This document shows positions 27,206 to 34,304 of a stretch of DNA of 64,000 bases, piece after piece; position 1 is the stretch's first letter, and the number at the start of each line of letters is the position of its first letter. This DNA comes from CAWJHE01 sp963842455 (GTDB taxonomy: Bacteria; Chloroflexota; Anaerolineae; Anaerolineales; UBA4823). Where the stretch lies: contig CAWJHE010000017.1 of NCBI GenBank assembly GCA_963842455.1, positions 496,001-560,000 of the forward strand. Reading direction: 5' to 3'. Under the pieces are notes generated by a model. The model saw only the letters and a list, made by a program, of their open reading frames with translations. It had not been told where the DNA came from and did no database searches. The translations under genes and the position numbers were made by a program.

Positions 27206-27643
27206 ATGAACCTGCCCGTTTATATTTCCAAAGAAGAAGTCCAAAGAGTATGTAAAGAGCTCGGTATCCGGGATTGGACCGGGCTTAAAGAGGCAAAAGT
27301 CAGCCGCGATGAAGCCAGCAAAATCCAGTCTGCGGTCGGATCAGAAGCCCGCCAAATACCAGTCGAGTGGTTCCAACAAGGGCTGGAGGTGGAGCTGGAG
27401 CACGGCGTGCAATTTCCGGACGCCAATGTCACCAACAACCACCCCATCCTGACCGGAAAAATTGTGCTGGCGCATCTCAAAGAAATGCTGGACTACTACC
27501 TGCGCCTGGAAGTAGCCGAGCTGGAAGGGGACCTGTTCAAAGCCCACAAACGAGGCGATTCCGGGAAGCTAGCCCAGGTGTACTCTAAATTATTGATATC
27601 CCGCGCCAAATTGAGCGAGTGGGAGAAATCAGGAAAAGCATAA
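27206..27643 (+). CDS. DUF5661 family protein
   Basis: A 145-residue protein. The C-terminal half, with EVELEHGVQFPDANVTNNHPILTGKIVLAHLKE followed by DYYLRLEVAE, matches what I recall of DUF5661 proteins, which carry conserved His and Asp residues (ELEHG, ANVTNNHP, AHLKE-DYY). The role is unknown; the conserved histidines could bind metal. GGAGAAAAA lies just before ATG 27206. The next gene starts 27 bases downstream, so the two may be co-transcribed. Confidence 0.65.
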   Translation: MNLPVYISKEEVQRVCKELGIRDWTGLKEAKVSRDEASKIQSAVGSEARQIPVEWFQQGLEVELEHGVQFPDANVTNNHPILTGKIVLAHLKEMLDYYLRLEVAELEGDLFKAHKRGDSGKLAQVYSKLLISRAKLSEWEKSGKA

Positions 27644-27669
27644 AGTCAGCATCAAAAATCGAGGATACT

Positions 27670-28368
27670 ATGAGCGAACAACCCAAAATCATCAGCCTGC
27701 GTGTCATCCTGCAACTCATCTTCTTCGTCATCATCGTCCCCAGCCTGCCGCTGCTGATCTCCCGGCGCTGGGACTGGTGGCAAGCCTGGTTCTATGCCCT
27801 GCTGACCATCCTGGGCTTTATCATCAGCCGCCGCCTCGCCGCCCGGCGCCACCCGGACCTGATCGCCGAGCGCGCCCGCTTTATGCAGCAGGAAGATGCC
27901 AAAACCTGGGATAAGAGCCTGGTGCTGCTGATCAGTTTATGCAACCTGCTGGTGATGGTGGTGGCAGGGCTGGATAAACTTTTCAGCTGGTCACCGACCT
28001 ACAGCCTGGCAGCCACCCTCCTGGCCGCCCTGCTGGTGCTGGCTGGCTACATCTACAGCTCGTGGGCTATCATCGAAAACCGCTTCTTCTCCGGGATGGC
28101 GCGGCTGCAAAGCGAGCGCGGCCACCAGGTCATCTCCAGCGGACCCTACCGCTGGGTGCGGCACCCGGGTTACGCCGGCGGCTTGCTGACCATGCTGGCG
28201 ACGCCCGTCCTGCTGGGCTCCAGCTGGTCCCTCCTGCCCACCCTGCTGCTGGCGCTGGTCATGCTGCGCCGCACCCACCTGGAAGACCGCTTCCTGCAAG
28301 CCGAGCTGCCGGGATACAGGGAGTATGCAGAGCGGGTGCGCTACCGCCTGCTGCCCGGGGTGTGGTGA
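27670..28368 (+). CDS. Isoprenylcysteine carboxyl methyltransferase (ICMT)-like membrane protein
   Basis: A 232-residue membrane protein from ATG 27670 (a longer start at 27619 overlaps DUF5661 and lacks a ribosome site). It has five hydrophobic segments and the ICMT/PEMT signature near the C-terminus: VISSGPYRWVRHPGYAGGLL (SAM-binding RHPxY) and LEDRFLQAELPGYREYAERV. The bacterial family methylates small lipid-like or isoprenoid substrates with S-adenosylmethionine; the substrate here is unknown. Codon use is GC-rich like the core genes. Confidence 0.85.
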   Translation: MSEQPKIISLRVILQLIFFVIIVPSLPLLISRRWDWWQAWFYALLTILGFIISRRLAARRHPDLIAERARFMQQEDAKTWDKSLVLLISLCNLLVMVVAGLDKLFSWSPTYSLAATLLAALLVLAGYIYSSWAIIENRFFSGMARLQSERGHQVISSGPYRWVRHPGYAGGLLTMLATPVLLGSSWSLLPTLLLALVMLRRTHLEDRFLQAELPGYREYAERVRYRLLPGVW

Positions 28369-28435
28369 GAGGAGAGGTGCTGAGGCTGATCGAGGAGGTG
28401 ATGAAAAACGTTATTAATTTGTAAGCCGCAACCCG

Positions 28436-28464
28436 TTGCCAGAACAGCAAGTCTTTAGTATGAT
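28436..28464 (+). promoter_or_regulatory. Promoter at the head of the defence island
   Basis: TTGCCA (28436-28441), 17 bases, TATGAT (28459-28464). The likely transcript includes a strong hairpin (GCGCCCG 28532-28538 with CGGGCGC 28551-28557) before the helicase start at 28582. Confidence 0.55.
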
Positions 28465-28581
28465 GTATAAGTCATTAAAGCATGGATCTCCTCGAGCAGC
28501 GGGGTTGAATGAATTGAAAGATCGAATACCAGCGCCCGCTCGCGAGAGGACGGGCGCGTTGTGGTCTTGAGGTGCATCAAT

Positions 28582-29937
28582 ATGAATGTGTTCAAACTTC
28601 GTGACAACCTGATCAACGACTACCAAGAATATATCCACAGTTTTATTCAGATCCAAGATAATCGTATAAAAGAATATGTAAACCAGGAACTGGCTGGCGG
28701 CTTGCTCTGGCCGGATGCATTGATCCAGTTAAACCCTGCTTTTCAGCCAGGGCATACCATCGATGAGCTTGTCGATGAGGGAGTCTTGCAACCGCAATGC
28801 AGCACAATCTTCCGCCGAAAAAATGATGCAGACACTTATGGGTCGACTTTGCGTCTACATCAACACCAGGAAGAAGCAATTCGAATTGCCAGGCTAGAAA
28901 AGAACTACATCCTGACAACTGGAACAGGTTCCGGGAAATCCCTGGCGTACATTATCCCGATTGTGGATCACATACTCAGGAATGGCAGCGGGAAAGGCAC
29001 GCAGGCTATCATTGTCTATCCTATGAATGCCTTGGCAAACAGCCAGCTGGGCGAATTGCGAAAATTCATAAGCCTGGGTTTTATGGATGGCAGAGGTCCA
29101 GTGACCTTTGAACGTTATACCGGCCAAGAAACGGATGCTGAGAAGAAAAAAATCATGGCGCATCCGCCGGATATCCTACTCACCAATTATGTGATGCTCG
29201 AATTAATCCTCACCAGACCTGAGGAGCGACAGACCCTTGTCAATGCTGCCCAGGGATTGCGTTTTCTTGTTTTGGATGAGCTGCATACATACCGCGGCAG
29301 GCAAGGTGCAGATGTAGCCATGCTAGTCCGGCGAGTGCGCAATGCTCTCAACGCTACCCACCTCCAATGCATCGGCACCTCGGCAACCCTGGCTGGTTCA
29401 GGCGGGCTGGTGGAACAATATCAAGAAGTTTCGGCAGTTGCCAGTGAACTATTTGGTGATAAGGTCTTTCCCGAGCATGTCATCGGAGAGACCCTGAGGC
29501 GCTCCACGAACGAATATGACTCGTCACATGTTGAATTTATTGAGAAGATAAGACAAGTCATCCAAAGCCAATCCGCCCCATTGACCTATCTCGATCTGGT
29601 TCAAGACCCCCTGGCAAGCTGGATCGAGAGCAACCTGGGCATCAACACAGACCCAGCCAGCGGCAGAGCTGACCCGTGCCCAGCCGCGCAGCATCCTGGG
29701 AGAAAACGGGGTTGCTCGACAATTGAGCGAATTGACAGATTTATCCGAGACCGAATGCGCCCAGGCTATCATGAAAACGCTCTTAGCCGGGTATGGCATT
29801 CCGAACCCCGATACTGGCATGCCTGCATTTGCTTTCCGCTTACACCAGTTCATCAGCCGCGGCGATACGGTTTACGCCTCTCTAGAACCGGAAGACCAGC
29901 GTTACCTGACTGTGCATGGTCAGCAATATGTGCCTAA
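28582..29937 (+). CDS. DEAD/DEAH helicase with DUF1998 (DruE/MrfA-like), fragment 1: motor domain 1
   Basis: First piece of one gene running to about 33,781. Motor motifs: Q-like region LRLHQHQEEAI, Walker A LTTGTGSGKSLAY, motif Ia IIVYPMNALANSQ, motif II LDELHTYRGRQG (DELH box), motif III IGTSATL. The DELHTYRG box is typical of the YprA/MrfA-Hrq1 helicase branch and the large DUF1998 helicases of Druantia and related defence systems. True frame lasts to about 29,660; the remaining codons are out of frame. The ATG at 28582 has GAGGTG 7 bases ahead. These enzymes translocate on DNA; here probably for phage DNA sensing or cleavage. Confidence 0.85.
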   Translation: MNVFKLRDNLINDYQEYIHSFIQIQDNRIKEYVNQELAGGLLWPDALIQLNPAFQPGHTIDELVDEGVLQPQCSTIFRRKNDADTYGSTLRLHQHQEEAIRIARLEKNYILTTGTGSGKSLAYIIPIVDHILRNGSGKGTQAIIVYPMNALANSQLGELRKFISLGFMDGRGPVTFERYTGQETDAEKKKIMAHPPDILLTNYVMLELILTRPEERQTLVNAAQGLRFLVLDELHTYRGRQGADVAMLVRRVRNALNATHLQCIGTSATLAGSGGLVEQYQEVSAVASELFGDKVFPEHVIGETLRRSTNEYDSSHVEFIEKIRQVIQSQSAPLTYLDLVQDPLASWIESNLGINTDPASGRADPCPAAQHPGRKRGCSTIERIDRFIRDRMRPGYHENALSRVWHSEPRYWHACICFPLTPVHQPRRYGLRLSRTGRPALPDCAWSAICA

Positions 29938-30937
29938 TGATCGCAGCCGGGTCTTACTCCCATTGGTATTTTGCCGTGAATGCGGACAAGAATACTATGT
30001 CGTTCGCAGAGTAAAGGACAGAGATACTGGGAATACATTGTTCTTGCCGCGTGAGCTTGAAGATCGTGACGATGAAGGCGATGGAGACGCAGGTTATCTT
30101 TATGCCAGCAGCGCAGATCCCTGGCCTGCTGAAAACAATGAAATCCTCGGAAAACTGCCAGAAGATTGGATCGAAGAACATCATGGAGAACTACGGATCC
30201 GCAAGGGGCAGAGCAAGTATTTACCTGAACGCTTTCGAATCACACCATCCGGTGAAGCCTCCGATGCAGGCATACCAGCCCAGTTTTTGAAGGCCCCCTT
30301 CCGGTTTTGTTTACACTGCCTGGTCACTTATGGGTCAAGGCAATCTTCAGATTACTCCAAGCTGACTGAACTATCGTCCGGCGGTCGCAGCACCGATACG
30401 ACTATTCTCGGCTTATCCCTGATCCGAAACCTGAAGCAAGACACAGATTTACAGGATAAGGCGCGCAAATTACTGAGTTTCACCGACAACCGCCAGGATG
30501 CCAGCCTGCAAGCCGGGCATTTCAATGATTTTGTTGAAATTGCTTTATTGCGCGCCGCCCTCTACAAGGCAGTACAAACAGCCGGTGATGCAGGGATTCC
30601 CCACGATATTCTTCCCCAGCGCGTCTTCCAATCTATCGGATTGGATTTTGCCCATTACGCGGTTGACCCGGATGTACGCTTTGCCCAAAAAGCCGAAACT
30701 GAACGCGCCTTACGAGAGGTTCTCGGCTACCGGATTTACCGGGATTTGAAACGTGGCTGGCGCATCACCTCACCCAACCTGGAACAATGCGGTTTACTCG
30801 AAATCCAATACACCTCGCTGCAAGATGTCTGTGAAGCAGAAGACCTGTGGCAATCCTGCCATCCAGCCCTGCTAACAGCCACGCCCGCCACACGCCAGCA
30901 AGGTTTGCCGGGTGCTGTTGGATTATATGCGCCGTGA
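29723..30937 (+). CDS. DUF1998 helicase, fragment 2: inserted domain
   Basis: Continues the helicase in the next frame (real coding from about 29,665, with TRAQPRSILGENGVARQLSEL upstream of the first Met). It has a possible zinc site FCRECGQEYY and FCLHCLVTYG, and at LSFTDNRQDASLQAGHFNDF the conserved stretch that precedes motor domain 2 in this family. The frame is lost near 30,900 after TATPATRQQ. The corrected assembly of fragments 1-6 gives a protein of about 1,730 residues. Confidence 0.75.
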   Translation: MSELTDLSETECAQAIMKTLLAGYGIPNPDTGMPAFAFRLHQFISRGDTVYASLEPEDQRYLTVHGQQYVPNDRSRVLLPLVFCRECGQEYYVVRRVKDRDTGNTLFLPRELEDRDDEGDGDAGYLYASSADPWPAENNEILGKLPEDWIEEHHGELRIRKGQSKYLPERFRITPSGEASDAGIPAQFLKAPFRFCLHCLVTYGSRQSSDYSKLTELSSGGRSTDTTILGLSLIRNLKQDTDLQDKARKLLSFTDNRQDASLQAGHFNDFVEIALLRAALYKAVQTAGDAGIPHDILPQRVFQSIGLDFAHYAVDPDVRFAQKAETERALREVLGYRIYRDLKRGWRITSPNLEQCGLLEIQYTSLQDVCEAEDLWQSCHPALLTATPATRQQGLPGAVGLYAP

Positions 30938-31139
30938 GTTATCCATCAAGGTCGATTACTTGAACCCAATGCACCAGGAAAGCCTTAAGCAGTTGAGCAG
31001 CCAGCGCCTGAAGGCGCCCTGGGCGATGGATGAACAAGAAAAATTGGAACATGCCAGCATCTTGTTCCCGCGTTCCAAGCGCGGCGATGACGAGTATGGC
31101 GGCAATGTCTACCTGTCTGCCCGGGGTGGTTTTGGATAA
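30912..31139 (+). CDS. DUF1998 helicase, fragment 3 ending at an in-frame TAA
   Basis: Short continuation (VLLDYMRRELSIKVDYL, then RSKRGDDEYGGNVYLSARGGFG). It ends at TAA 31137-31139, but the same frame continues immediately with YLRRNQTFPEFLERI, so here the break is a stop codon and not a shift. CAA to TAA would be a one-base change. Confidence 0.65.
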   Translation: MLLDYMRRELSIKVDYLNPMHQESLKQLSSQRLKAPWAMDEQEKLEHASILFPRSKRGDDEYGGNVYLSARGGFG

Positions 31140-32351
31140 TATTTACGCCGCAATCAAACATTCCCCGAATTTCTGGAGCGGATCACATTGCCAGAAACGG
31201 GTGAGATCATCCGCCAGGTATTAGAAGCCTTACGGGTTGGCGGGTTAGTCGAAATCGTGCACGAAACCAAAAGCAGTGATGAAGCCCCTGGTTACCAGAT
31301 TCCAGCTTCAGCCATGATCTGGAAAGTTGGCGATGGTCAACATGCTTTTCATGACCCGATCCGAGTGCCGCGTATGCCCACAGAAGGCGGACGCACCAAT
31401 CCTTTCTTTGTAGATTTTTACCGCACCGTAGCTGCAGAATTACAGGGGCTGGAAGCGCATGAGCATACCGCTCAGGTTCCCAGCGAAATCCGTGAAATGC
31501 GCGAACATGATTTTCGCGAAGGAAAGCTGCCCATTCTGTTTTGCTCGCCGACCATGGAATTGGGCGTGGATATCTCAGAATTAAATGCCGTCAATATGCG
31601 CAATGTGCCGCCCACACCGGCAAACTATGCCCAACGCAGCGGCCGCGCCGGGCGCAGCGGTCAACCCGCCCTGGTTTTTACCTACTGCACCATGGGCAGC
31701 CCCCACGATCAATACTACTTCAAACGACCTGGTCAAATGGTGGCTGGAGCTGTGGCGCCCCCGCGCCTGGATTTGACCAACGAAGACCTGCTACGCGCCC
31801 ATATTCATTCAGTCTGGTTGGCTGAAACCGGTTTGAGCCTGGGAAAATCCCTGCGTGACCTGCTGGATTTATCCGGTGAGGAACCCAGCTTGAAAGTGCT
31901 GGAGTTTGTGCAGGACGCCTTAGAGTCGGAAAGCGCTCGAAAAAGGGCATTCCAACGTGCCAAAATGATTTTGCACACCCTGGAACCCGAATTGCAGCAA
32001 GCGGATTGGTACAACGAAACCTGGCTTGAAGGTGCACTCAACCAGGTTCCGCTACAGTTCAACCTGGCCTGTGAGCGCTGGCGCAGCCTTTACCGGGCTG
32101 CCAAAGGCCAGCAAAAAGCCCAGCAGAAGGTGATTGACGATGTATCCCGTTCCGTTGCCGATCGCAACCAGGCCAGGCGCTTACGCTCGGAGGCTGAAAG
32201 CCAGATTGATTTACTGACGGATGCTGAAAGCTTTTCCCAATCGGATTTTTATTCTTACCGCTATTTTGCCAGCGAAGGATTCCTGCCTGGTTATTCACTT
32301 CCCGCGCCTGCCGCTTTCCGCCTATATCCCCGCCCGACGCATCAAGAATGA
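31140..32351 (+). CDS. DUF1998 helicase, fragment 4: motor domain 2
   Basis: Carries motor domain 2: LPILFCSPTMELGVDISELNAV (motif IV-V region) and PTPANYAQRSGRAGRSGQPA (motif VI, QRxGRAGR), followed by the helical region RLDLTNEDLLRAHIHSVWL typical of the large DUF1998 helicases. The first Met in this piece is at 31188 but coding clearly starts before it. The frame is lost at about 32,290 (FLPGY), then continues in another frame with FPRLPLSAYIPARR. Confidence 0.8.
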   Translation, partial: YLRRNQTFPEFLERITLPETGEIIRQVLEALRVGGLVEIVHETKSSDEAPGYQIPASAMIWKVGDGQHAFHDPIRVPRMPTEGGRTNPFFVDFYRTVAAELQGLEAHEHTAQVPSEIREMREHDFREGKLPILFCSPTMELGVDISELNAVNMRNVPPTPANYAQRSGRAGRSGQPALVFTYCTMGSPHDQYYFKRPGQMVAGAVAPPRLDLTNEDLLRAHIHSVWLAETGLSLGKSLRDLLDLSGEEPSLKVLEFVQDALESESARKRAFQRAKMILHTLEPELQQADWYNETWLEGALNQVPLQFNLACERWRSLYRAAKGQQKAQQKVIDDVSRSVADRNQARRLRSEAESQIDLLTDAESFSQSDFYSYRYFASEGFLPGYSLPAPAAFRLYPRPTHQE

Positions 32352-33426
32352 CAAAGATGAATTCCTGTCTCGCCCGCGCTTCCTGGCTATCTCAGAATTT
32401 GGACCGCGCTCGATCATCTACCATGAAGGCTCGCGGTATATCATCAACAGGGTTAACCTGCCGCTTTCCGAGGGCGGCGATGGTCCAGCCACCCAACGCG
32501 CCAAGCAATGCCCGGTTTGCGGATACTTCCACCCGATCACCAGCTCCGGCAGCGTCCTGGGCGAAGGACCTGATCGCTGTGAACACTGCAACGCCATGTT
32601 AGAGGCGCCTTTGACCTCTCTCTTCCGCCTGTCGAATGTTTCCACCAAACGACGAGACCGGATCAGCTCGGATGAAGAAGAACGCATGCGCCAGGGTTAT
32701 GAATTGCGCACAGCCATTCGTTTTCACGAAAACCAATCCGGCGAAATCTCTGCCCGCACGGCGCGCTTGATGGTGGATAATCAGCTGGTGGCTACCATGA
32801 CCTACGCCAGCTCTGCTTCGATCTGGCGCATCAACCTGGGCTGGCGCAGGCGCAAAAATCCTGCCCAACCAGGTTTTGTATTGGATATTGAACGCGGTTA
32901 TTGGGCCCGGCAATCGGACGAATCAGATGACCCCGAAGACCCGATGTCAATCCGCACGCAGCGCGTTATCCCCTATGTGGAAGACACCAAGAATTGCCTG
33001 CTATTCGAACCAACCGAAAGCCTGGATGACAGCCAGATGGCATCCTTACAAGCCGCCCTCAAATCAGCCATCCAGGTTCATTACCAGTTGGAAGATAACG
33101 AGCTGGCGGCCGAACCCCTGCCAGCCAGCGACCAACGCCGGATGATCCTCCTGTACGAATCCGCCGAGGGCGGCGCTGGCGTCCTGCGCAGGCTACTGGA
33201 CGAACCGCAAGCCATTGCCCAGGTAGCTGGCGAAGCAATTGCCTTATGCCATTTTGATGCACAAAGCGGGGAAGATCTGCGCCGCGCCCCTGGCGCCAAA
33301 GAAGATTGCGAGGCAGCCTGCTATCACTGCTTGATGAGTTATTACAACCAATCGGACCACCGTCTTTTAGATCGCCAATCGATCAAGGATTTCCTGTTCA
33401 CCCTGGCAAATAGCCACAGCTCATAG
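32221..33426 (+). CDS. DUF1998 helicase, fragment 5: DUF1998 domain
   Basis: Real coding from about 32,292. It contains the zinc-binding and DUF1998 signatures: CPVCGYFHPITSSG...CEHC, then LLYESAEGGAGVLRRLLDEP and CEAACYHCLMSYYNQSDHRLLDR with its four-Cys cluster. DUF1998 is shared by DISARM DrmB, Druantia DruE and MrfA. The TAG at 33424 is followed in another frame by the C-terminal nuclease-like domain, so it too may be an artefact of a shift. Confidence 0.8.
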   Translation: MLKAFPNRIFILTAILPAKDSCLVIHFPRLPLSAYIPARRIKNDKDEFLSRPRFLAISEFGPRSIIYHEGSRYIINRVNLPLSEGGDGPATQRAKQCPVCGYFHPITSSGSVLGEGPDRCEHCNAMLEAPLTSLFRLSNVSTKRRDRISSDEEERMRQGYELRTAIRFHENQSGEISARTARLMVDNQLVATMTYASSASIWRINLGWRRRKNPAQPGFVLDIERGYWARQSDESDDPEDPMSIRTQRVIPYVEDTKNCLLFEPTESLDDSQMASLQAALKSAIQVHYQLEDNELAAEPLPASDQRRMILLYESAEGGAGVLRRLLDEPQAIAQVAGEAIALCHFDAQSGEDLRRAPGAKEDCEAACYHCLMSYYNQSDHRLLDRQSIKDFLFTLANSHSS

Positions 33427-33781
33427 CTCTCCCCAATCGATCTCGCGCGCTGAGCACTTGCAACGGCTGAAAAACCTGTGCCAATCTGACCTGGAGCGCG
33501 ATTGGTTGACCTTCATGGAAAAGCACAATTACAACCTGCCCTCCCATGCTCAAAAATTGATCGAAACCTGCCGGGCGCGTCCGGATTTCCTGTACGAGAA
33601 GGACTGTGTGGCCATCTACATCGACGGTTACCACCATCTTTTTGACGACCGGCGCCAACGCGATCAGGAACAACAAGAGTGCCTGGAGGATATGGGCTAT
33701 TCGGTGATCCGCTTTGGCGTCCTGGATGAATGGGAACAAATTGTTATTCAATATCCACGCTTATTCGGTGTGTCGAACTAG
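33427..33781 (+). CDS. Vsr/DUF559-like endonuclease domain, probably C-terminus of the helicase
   Basis: About 110 residues: LERDWLTFMEKHNYNLPSHAQ, RPDFLYEKDCVAIYIDGYHH (D...xxE-K-like core, IDGYHH) and DMGYSVIRFGVLDEWEQI. This is the PD-(D/E)XK pattern of Vsr/DUF559-type nucleases. The first in-frame start is TTG 33458, without a ribosome site, and the frame reads openly from the last codons of fragment 5 (HSSPQSISRAEHL), so it is more likely the C-terminal domain of the same protein. If separate, it would be a 107-residue nuclease. Confidence 0.65.
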
Positions 33782-33794
33782 AAAGGAAAAAGGA

Positions 33795-34262
33795 ATGGCA
33801 GGCGTTTTGTTTAGTATTCCCGTATCCCTTTGGGTTCATGGAACTATCGAAAAAATGAACCGCTTCAAGAAACGTGATATTCACAGTTGGGGTGAATACT
33901 GGTTAGAAACTTACCTTGAGCTAGGTGGAAAAAGCACTGCCAGTGGAAGCAAAGGCTGCCCTCAACATGCAGCTTATGGGCTATGGCGCTTGGGAAGAAT
34001 TAAGGGAACTAATATGCCTTTACGGAATTTTTCACTCAGCTTAATAAACCGAGAATTTGGAAAAAATACAACCTATGCCATCTTGGCTCTAGAATTACTG
34101 GAAAACGGACAGGCAGCGATGAATCAATCTCTTTTCTGGGCCCAGGTTCAAGAATTATTTAGAAAACGACTTCATAATGAACCAGCCAACAGCCAGCAAG
34201 GCGCAGTGACAATCGCTCAAGTCCTTTATGATGAAGGGCTAATCGTTGTTAATCCTGAATGA
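33795..34262 (+). CDS. Small protein with KGCP motif (DUF6979-like)
   Basis: A 155-residue protein from ATG 33795 (AAAGGAAAAAGGA just upstream). It has SKGCPQHAAYGLWRLGRIKGTNM and KNTTYAILALELLENGQAAM, which recall DUF6979, a helical family of unknown function; I am not certain of the name. The gene is AT-richer than the helicases around it and has no frameshift. It lies between the DUF1998 helicase and the DrmD-like helicase, all on one strand. Confidence 0.55.
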   Translation: MAGVLFSIPVSLWVHGTIEKMNRFKKRDIHSWGEYWLETYLELGGKSTASGSKGCPQHAAYGLWRLGRIKGTNMPLRNFSLSLINREFGKNTTYAILALELLENGQAAMNQSLFWAQVQELFRKRLHNEPANSQQGAVTIAQVLYDEGLIVVNPE

Positions 34263-34304
34263 CTTCAATCGTTCTTATTTATATCGCAACATGTGGAGCT
34301 TTAA

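Noticed and set aside
28370..28581. Attachment site or integrase-borne island border before the helicase
   Set aside because: There is no tRNA gene, integrase or flanking direct repeat at either end of the 28.5-52.1 kb block, so I cannot support an integrative element.
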